NCBI GenBank assembly: GCA_013399015.1
Contig: VWZX01010084.1
Span: 62,001-126,000, forward strand
Origin: Galbula dea
Taxonomy: Eukaryota; Chordata; Aves; Piciformes; Galbulidae
Direction: 5' to 3'
Length of the DNA: 64,000 nucleotides
The position numbers were made by a program, and so were the translations under genes. A model generated the notes under the pieces. That model was not told the origin of the DNA. It searched no databases and saw only the letters and a list, made by a program, of their open reading frames with translations. Positions 62,501 through 64,000 of this stretch are shown here, piece after piece (position 1 is the first letter of the stretch; each line of letters begins with the position of its first letter).

Positions 62501-63994
62501 AGCCAGTTCCTATTGTTGTGAGAATGCCTGGAATGCCACCCAGCAAAATAAGGAGTCTGGGACTCCTGAGAAGCTCTGCACCAACACCCACTCAGCAGTA
62601 CTCATCTGCAAGGAAATTGTCTTTGGTGGCATGATCCTAGCACTTTTAAAATTCCAGAAGATGAGTATACTCTCAAATTGCTGCTCATCAGCAATAACTC
62701 CTGAGGGTTTGTACGAAGTTAAGGTCCATAGCAGAACGTATTCCATACGCAATGAGTTCTCTGACGCCTAGTGGCCAAAATACGAATGCAATTTGTTTTT
62801 CAAGCCAGCAAGGCAAGCCTGAAGGCTCCACTTTGCCAGAACTACCATCACTCAGGTACAAAACTACTAGAGTTATTACAGGCGCAGACTTTAATCGTAA
62901 TGAACTGCCACATTTTCACCAGACTTTGTTGCACTGAACTGACTTACCCCAGTAGAGGGGCTGGCCATCAGCTGTCAGGGTAAAAAAAATTAGAAGATTT
63001 TACACTATATGTTTATGTACTTTAAGCCTTTTAGTGTTACTCTTATCTAACTGCTTAGTGGGGTTTTTTATTTGTTTGTCTTTCCATCTGAAGGTAGTTG
63101 CTTTCAAGGAGAACATTGCAGCAACCTGCATGGCCCTTTGCCAAATTTATGCTAAGGGTGAAACTGCACTGTGTCTTCAATTTTTCCCTCCAAATCTCCA
63201 AAGGACTGGTATTACATTTCACAAGTCATTAAACTTACAGAATTTGATGCAATAGTAAATTTTGTCCTATACAGTACAGAAAGGTCTCATAATGAGCAAG
63301 TAACCCTGGTGGACATTCTTTGATGTTGGAGAAAAAGAATGGCTCATGAGAGACTGAAACAAACTCATCCCACCAAGCAACTAATTTGCACACCTAAGTA
63401 AGAGGTAATCACCCTAAGCTGCCATCTAGTCAATGGAACAAGAAAGTTCACCCACCACAGCTTATATCACTTTCAGGGGATTTTTTGTCTTCACTACAGA
63501 GTGATTCTGCTGTACAGAGTTCCTATTGTAGGGAGAGCAGTTAGTTCCCTAAAGCTGCGTTAATATAATCCAGACCCACAGTGTGCCTGAGGTCACATAT
63601 GAATTATATGGCTGAAACACCTGTATTTTGCTTAATCATTGCATTTGCTTAATCACAAAACCATTCTCTTCAATAAATTCAACTTTTGGGAGCTCACAAA
63701 AGACATGCTGGAGTATTTTCTTCTTACCTGTCCTCCCCTCTGCAATCGTTTGCCTTGAAGATATCCCGCCACTGACAGTGGTGACAACAACTGAATAGAG
63801 TCCTCCAGGTTTCAGGGGATAGAAGTGGTATCTGTTGGTTTCACTGGGAACAGTCTCATTTTTAATGACAACATTCTCATGAATCAGTAGCACTTGGTAT
63901 GAGTCTACATCTCCTAGTGCTCTTGTCCAGTTGGTGAGCAAGCTGTTGGTTGATCCCTGACTTGCCACAGTCAGACCAGTCACTTGGGCTGGCA
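35541..63994 (-). CDS. PTPRB: PTPRB, receptor-type tyrosine phosphatase beta (VE-PTP), C-terminal part in 25 exons
   Basis: Single-pass endothelial receptor phosphatase that dephosphorylates VE-cadherin, TIE2 and VEGFR2 and so controls vessel integrity (established for the family). Coding exons, 5' to 3' on the minus strand, are listed here by their plus-strand coordinates: 63728-63994, 62199-62462, 60982-61245, 59757-60020, 58804-59067, 57641-57910, 56786-57049, 55733-55996, 55083-55364, 53633-53911, 51581-51730, 50065-50308, 48932-49038, 48394-48493, 46883-46966, 46742-46759, 46556-46637, 45204-45294, 43937-44013, 43002-43136, 41812-41934, 41454-41617, 40078-40213, 36813-36933, 35541-35563. 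All junctions keep phase, giving 4,337 nt and 1,444 complete residues. Order of domains: 11 FN3 modules, transmembrane helix, juxtamembrane region, one PTP domain, short tail. A single PTP domain with all catalytic motifs, and close agreement with my recollection of human PTPRB through the cytoplasmic part, separate it from LAR-type two-domain receptors. Remaining N-terminal exons lie beyond position 64000. Confidence 0.97.
36136..36530 (-). mobile_element. CR1 LINE 3' fragment in the last PTPRB intron
   Basis: The minus-strand translation gives the very end of CR1 ORF2: FSLKKRRLRGDLIAI, SDRTRGNGMKLSRE, RFFTQRVVGIWNSL, then the short 3'UTR finishing near GGGATCC..ATTGAGTCCAG and TAGTCATAG. 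It is more diverged than the copy at 45441-46260, so it is probably an older subfamily. Sense orientation relative to PTPRB; boundaries approximate. Confidence 0.88.
36813..36933 (-). CDS. PTPRB: PTPRB exon: C-terminal end of the PTP domain and tail
   Basis: 121 nt. Begins CQYVYLHQCVRDVL, the last helix of the PTP domain, then RARKLHSEQENPLF and PIYENVNPEYHR. The YENV sequence has the Y-x-N form preferred by GRB2-type SH2 domains. Donor GTAAGT. Confidence 0.97.
36934..40077 (-). other. PTPRB: PTPRB intron, 3.1 kb
   Basis: The largest intron of the catalytic part. I see no exon, known repeat or structural signal in it. Open frames on both strands are short and unrelated to known families. Confidence 0.75.
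40078..40213 (-). CDS. PTPRB: PTPRB exon: second half of the catalytic signature and Q loop
   Basis: 136 nt. Completes HCSAGVGRTG (the phosphate-binding P loop with its Arg), then TFIALDRILQQLDS and RLHRVHMVQTE, whose QTE supplies the catalytic-water glutamine. All catalytic residues expected of an active PTP are present. Donor GTAAGT. Confidence 0.98.
40214..41453 (-). other. PTPRB: PTPRB intron interrupting the HC(X)5R catalytic signature
   Basis: This 1.24-kb intron sits inside the serine codon that follows the catalytic cysteine (AG before it, T after it). No repeat family was recognised beyond a short (TG)n at 40736-40748. Confidence 0.9.
41454..41617 (-). CDS. PTPRB: PTPRB exon: WPD loop and first half of the catalytic signature
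   Basis: 164 nt, phase 0 to 2. Encodes RLIRHFHYTVWPDHGVPE with the general-acid Asp of the WPD loop, and ends TIVHC, supplying the nucleophilic cysteine. The signature serine is split across the intron. Donor GTATGT. Confidence 0.98.
41812..41934 (-). CDS. PTPRB: PTPRB exon: PTP domain (CDHYWP)
   Basis: 123 nt, phase 0-0. Encodes VKCDHYWPLDQDSLYYGDL and ends WTIREFKICS. Donor GTATGT. Confidence 0.97.
43002..43136 (-). CDS. PTPRB: PTPRB exon: PTP domain (ATQGPLP)
   Basis: 135 nt, phase 0-0. Encodes GNNFRREYIATQGPLPGTKD, FWKMAWEQNVHNIVMVTQCV and EKGR, the conserved TQGP and W..NV..IVM core of PTP domains. Donor GTGAGT. Confidence 0.97.
43937..44013 (-). CDS. PTPRB: PTPRB exon: PTP domain (DYINASYIP)
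   Basis: 77 nt. Encodes DTSRVKLSNVDDDPCSDYIN and ASYIP, the classical PTP DYINA motif. Donor GTAAGT. Confidence 0.97.
45204..45294 (-). CDS. PTPRB: PTPRB exon: PTP domain start (KNRYNNILP)
   Basis: 91 nt. Encodes DLKDVGRNQTCDIALLPENR, then GKNRYNNILP, the conserved phosphotyrosine-recognition loop region of classical PTPs. The Tyr after ILP is split across the intron. Donor GTGAGT. Confidence 0.97.
45295..46555 (-). other. PTPRB: PTPRB intron occupied mainly by a CR1 copy
   Basis: Of 1,261 bp, about 820 belong to the CR1 fragment at 45441-46260. The remaining 290-odd bases next to the upstream exon show no other feature. Confidence 0.85.
45441..46260 (-). mobile_element. CR1 LINE fragment, 5'-truncated
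   Basis: The minus-strand translation shows KLGGSVDLFEGREALQRDLD, ANCMSFNKAKCRVLHFGRNN, then after a frame break LERVQRRAARLIRGLENKPY, RLRELGLFSLEKRRLRGDLI, VTSDRTRGNRFKLCQGRF and FFTERVVRYWNKLPREVVES. The 3' end is the CR1 tandem tail (ATTCTATGGTTCTATGATTC on minus, near 45441-45470). ORF2 is broken by frameshifts, so it is inactive. Sense orientation relative to PTPRB. Confidence 0.94.
46556..46637 (-). CDS. PTPRB: PTPRB exon: lead-in to the phosphatase domain
   Basis: 82 nt. Encodes PIKVSHFEAHFTKLQADSNY and LLSKEYE, the N-terminal helix region of receptor PTP domains. The donor GTGGGA is weak for this gene. Confidence 0.95.
46742..46759 (-). CDS. PTPRB: PTPRB 18-nt microexon (NRKTS)
   Basis: 18 nt between TTTCTAG and GTAAAA. 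The first base finishes a Gly codon, then NRKTS, and the last two bases begin a Ser codon. Length is a multiple of three and entry and exit phases are equal, so it can be included or skipped without a frameshift. Human PTPRB, as I recall it, has the matching GNRKTS sequence. Confidence 0.92.
46883..46966 (-). CDS. PTPRB: PTPRB exon: basic juxtamembrane segment
   Basis: 84 nt. Encodes NGHERPTTRLSIRRDRPLSV and HLNLGQK, rich in arginine with RLS and RPLS sites of the kind used by basophilic kinases. The ending GG is completed by the microexon. Donor GTAACA. Confidence 0.95.
46967..48393 (-). other. PTPRB: PTPRB intron between the transmembrane and juxtamembrane exons
   Basis: 1.4 kb, AT-rich in its upstream half. 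No repeat family or further exon was recognised. Confidence 0.75.
48394..48493 (-). CDS. PTPRB: PTPRB exon: transmembrane helix
   Basis: 100 nt. Encodes PLFGVIEGVSAG, then the hydrophobic run LFLIVMLVAVTALFVC, then the stop-transfer residues RQKV. This is the only membrane span of the receptor seen here. Donor GTAAGT. Confidence 0.97.
48932..49038 (-). CDS. PTPRB: PTPRB exon: end of the ectodomain
   Basis: 107 nt. Encodes ISIRAFTQLFSEDPKELPKP and then FADTFFSLPITTEA, the last FN3 strands and the stalk before the membrane. Donor GTTAGT, acceptor TTTTTTTAG. Confidence 0.95.
49039..50064 (-). other. PTPRB: PTPRB intron with a G14 run
   Basis: About 1 kb. The only notable element is the G homopolymer at 49703-49716, which is a C run in the transcript. 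Confidence 0.8.
49703..49716. repeat. G14 homopolymer
   Basis: Fourteen consecutive G preceded by GGTGT. It may form G-quadruplex structure and is prone to sequencing length error. Confidence 0.9.
50065..50308 (-). CDS. PTPRB: PTPRB exon: second part of the membrane-proximal extracellular region
   Basis: 244 nt, phase 1 to 2. Begins SEGPKPDEQHPLPSYLEY; has three cysteines (SRC, GKC, KFC) that probably pair with others in this region; ends GPLKPRTAY. Possible N-glycosylation NDS. Donor GTTAGA. Confidence 0.95.
50309..51580 (-). other. PTPRB: PTPRB intron, 1.3 kb
   Basis: No exon or known repeat seen. A short AT palindromic stretch near 50869-50893 is low complexity only. Confidence 0.7.
51581..51730 (-). 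CDS. PTPRB: PTPRB exon: first half of the membrane-proximal FN3 module
   Basis: 150 nt, phase 1-1. Begins with a proline-rich linker (PPQPPPDIRV), then INFTFNCSWFSDTNGAVKYF and VVVREAD. Possible N-glycosylation NFT and NCS. Donor GTAAGT. Confidence 0.96.
51731..53632 (-). other. PTPRB: PTPRB intron, 1.9 kb
   Basis: No recognisable exon. An 86-codon minus-strand open frame at 53070-53330 has no family resemblance I can name and does not connect in phase. Confidence 0.7.
53633..53911 (-). CDS. PTPRB: PTPRB exon: FN3 module
   Basis: 279 nt, phase 1-1. Begins PDKIQSLHCRPQTSTAIAC; contains SWTPPDSDFDGYSV and YLVSIKVHSA; ends TITMID with an Arg codon completed by the next exon. Three cysteines (HC, AC, EC) set it apart from the other modules. 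Acceptor CCTCTAG, chosen so the phase matches; donor GTAAGT. Confidence 0.93.
53912..55082 (-). other. PTPRB: PTPRB intron, 1.2 kb
   Basis: Separates the last two single-exon FN3 modules. Its 3' end carries a long pyrimidine tract with two possible acceptors (CTGAG at 53937 and CTCTAG at 53912). No repeats recognised. Confidence 0.75.
55083..55364 (-). CDS. PTPRB: PTPRB exon: FN3 module
   Basis: 282 nt, phase 1-1. Begins PSPPNTVSFTDVANTSLSV; contains TWRGPPDWTDYDDFEL and YEFSVRTVSG; ends SVRT. Possible N-glycosylation NTS. Donor GTGAGT. A second good-looking donor (GTAAGA) lies 10 nt upstream inside the exon in a different phase; the chosen one joins to give RTKPDK, as I recall for human PTPRB. 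Confidence 0.93.
55733..55996 (-). CDS. PTPRB: PTPRB exon: FN3 module
   Basis: 264 nt, phase 1-1. Begins PAPVVGLKASNRNMTDSLWF; contains WGPAAGDVDFYEL and YTLVVVTHSGDLTN, the last nearly identical to the module encoded by 56786-57049. Ends EGRT. Possible N-glycosylation NMT and NGT. Donor GTAAAA. Confidence 0.96.
56786..57049 (-). CDS. PTPRB: PTPRB exon: FN3 module, with a GC splice donor
   Basis: 264 nt, phase 1-1. Begins PAAVTNLKVTENTTDRLSF; contains YRMVIVTHSG; ends FGRT. Possible N-glycosylation at NTT and NES. The donor reads ACAG then GCAAGA: a GC rather than GT 5' splice site. No GT nearby keeps the phase, so this is the likely real donor. Confidence 0.95.
57641..57910 (-). CDS. PTPRB: PTPRB exon: FN3 module
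   Basis: 270 nt, phase 1-1. Begins PASVQELVAHHAYSSHSLLV; contains TWQKASGVAERYDI and YKIQVLTVSG; ends FGRT. Possible N-glycosylation NKS. Donor GTAATT is weaker than average. Confidence 0.96.
58804..59067 (-). CDS. PTPRB: PTPRB exon: FN3 module
   Basis: 264 nt, phase 1-1. Begins PSAVRNIHVSPNGMTNSLKV; contains SWTPGGGDVDSYTV and YQVVVQSNSG; ends FGRT. No N-x-S/T sequon is visible. Donor GTATGT. Confidence 0.96.
59757..60020 (-). CDS. PTPRB: PTPRB exon: FN3 module
   Basis: 264 nt, phase 1-1. Begins PESVKELTLRNRSTEDLQV; contains TWSKAEGDVDKYEI and YKILVLTISG; ends IEGLT, where most modules have GRT. Possible N-glycosylation NRS. Donor GTAAGA. Confidence 0.96.
60982..61245 (-). CDS. PTPRB: PTPRB exon: FN3 module
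   Basis: 264 nt, phase 1-1. Begins PSSVQGLTVSNSARSDYLKV, closely resembling the preceding module (shared SARSDYL / SGRSDYL and SGKYE), which suggests a tandem exon duplication in ancestry. Ends YGRT; donor GTAAGT. Confidence 0.96.
62199..62462 (-). CDS. PTPRB: PTPRB exon: FN3 module
   Basis: 264 nt, phase 1-1. Begins PSSVTGVTLNNSGRSDYLSV; shows SWLPASGDVDSY and YNVKITTKSG; ends SQERT. Possible N-glycosylation at NNS and NYS. Donor GTAAAG. Confidence 0.96.
63728..63994 (-). CDS. PTPRB: PTPRB exon: FN3 module (first in window)
   Basis: 267 nt, phase 1 to 1, starting PAQVTGLTV and ending AEGRT. Complete FN3 repeat with the core Trp (NWT), DVDSYQV strand and YSVVVTTVSG. Possible N-glycosylation sites NWT and NET. 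Acceptor TTGCAG at the extreme right of the window; donor GTAAGA. Confidence 0.96.
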
Positions 63995-64000
63995 CTGCAA

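Larger units (their letters stand above)
55997..63727 (-). other. PTPRB: Short introns between FN3 exons of PTPRB
   Basis: The introns between single-exon FN3 modules here are about 0.6-1.3 kb (for example 57050-57640, 59068-59756, 62463-63727). I saw no known transposable element in any of them. They are the non-exon parts of this interval; the exons are listed separately. Confidence 0.75.

Noticed and set aside
1..64000. CRISPR arrays, tRNA or rRNA genes, prokaryotic operons or viral gene clusters
   Set aside because: None seen on either strand. The exon-intron structure and CR1 repeats make this an ordinary vertebrate locus.

Overview
The window is vertebrate nuclear DNA, most likely from a bird. 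Genes are split into short exons with GT-AG introns. The interspersed repeats are CR1 LINE fragments ending in the tandem ATTCTATGATTCT-type tail typical of avian CR1. The two genes recognised lie tail to tail, in the arrangement I recall for human 12q15 (KCNMB4 then PTPRB). No bacterial, plasmid or viral gene system, CRISPR array, tRNA or rRNA was seen.

Layout. (1) 1-14064 is intron of KCNMB4 on the plus strand. It holds one CR1 fragment (8722-9472) and a 143-bp inverted repeat pair (96-238 / 4127-4269). The last KCNMB4 exon is 14065-14233, followed by a short 3'UTR with a poly(A) signal at 14651. (2) 14680-30840 is intergenic, with one internally deleted CR1 (27335-27628) and some low-complexity tracts. 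(3) 30845-63994 is the 3' part of PTPRB (VE-PTP) on the minus strand. It has a long inferred 3'UTR (about 4.7 kb) and 25 coding exons (35541-63994). I followed these exon by exon with unbroken reading phase, giving 1,444 complete residues plus the stop. Two CR1 fragments lie in its introns.

PTPRB protein in this window, N to C: ten fibronectin type III modules, each in its own phase 1-1 exon (six of them exactly 264 nt); an eleventh membrane-proximal module over about three exons; one transmembrane helix; a basic juxtamembrane segment including an 18-nt microexon; one tyrosine phosphatase domain with an intact WPDHGVP loop and HCSAGVGRTG signature; and a C-terminal tail with a YENV motif. The gene continues beyond the right edge, where more FN3 exons, the signal peptide and the promoter are expected.

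The two genes are functionally unrelated. KCNMB4 is an accessory subunit of BK potassium channels. PTPRB is an endothelial receptor phosphatase acting on VE-cadherin, TIE2 and VEGFR2. They share only a neighbourhood. The points most worth a second look are the 143-bp inverted repeat, a GC-AG intron in PTPRB, the 18-nt in-frame microexon, a competing in-frame splice pair between two FN3 exons, and the distal poly(A) site implying a long 3'UTR. I do not see a novel biological system here.
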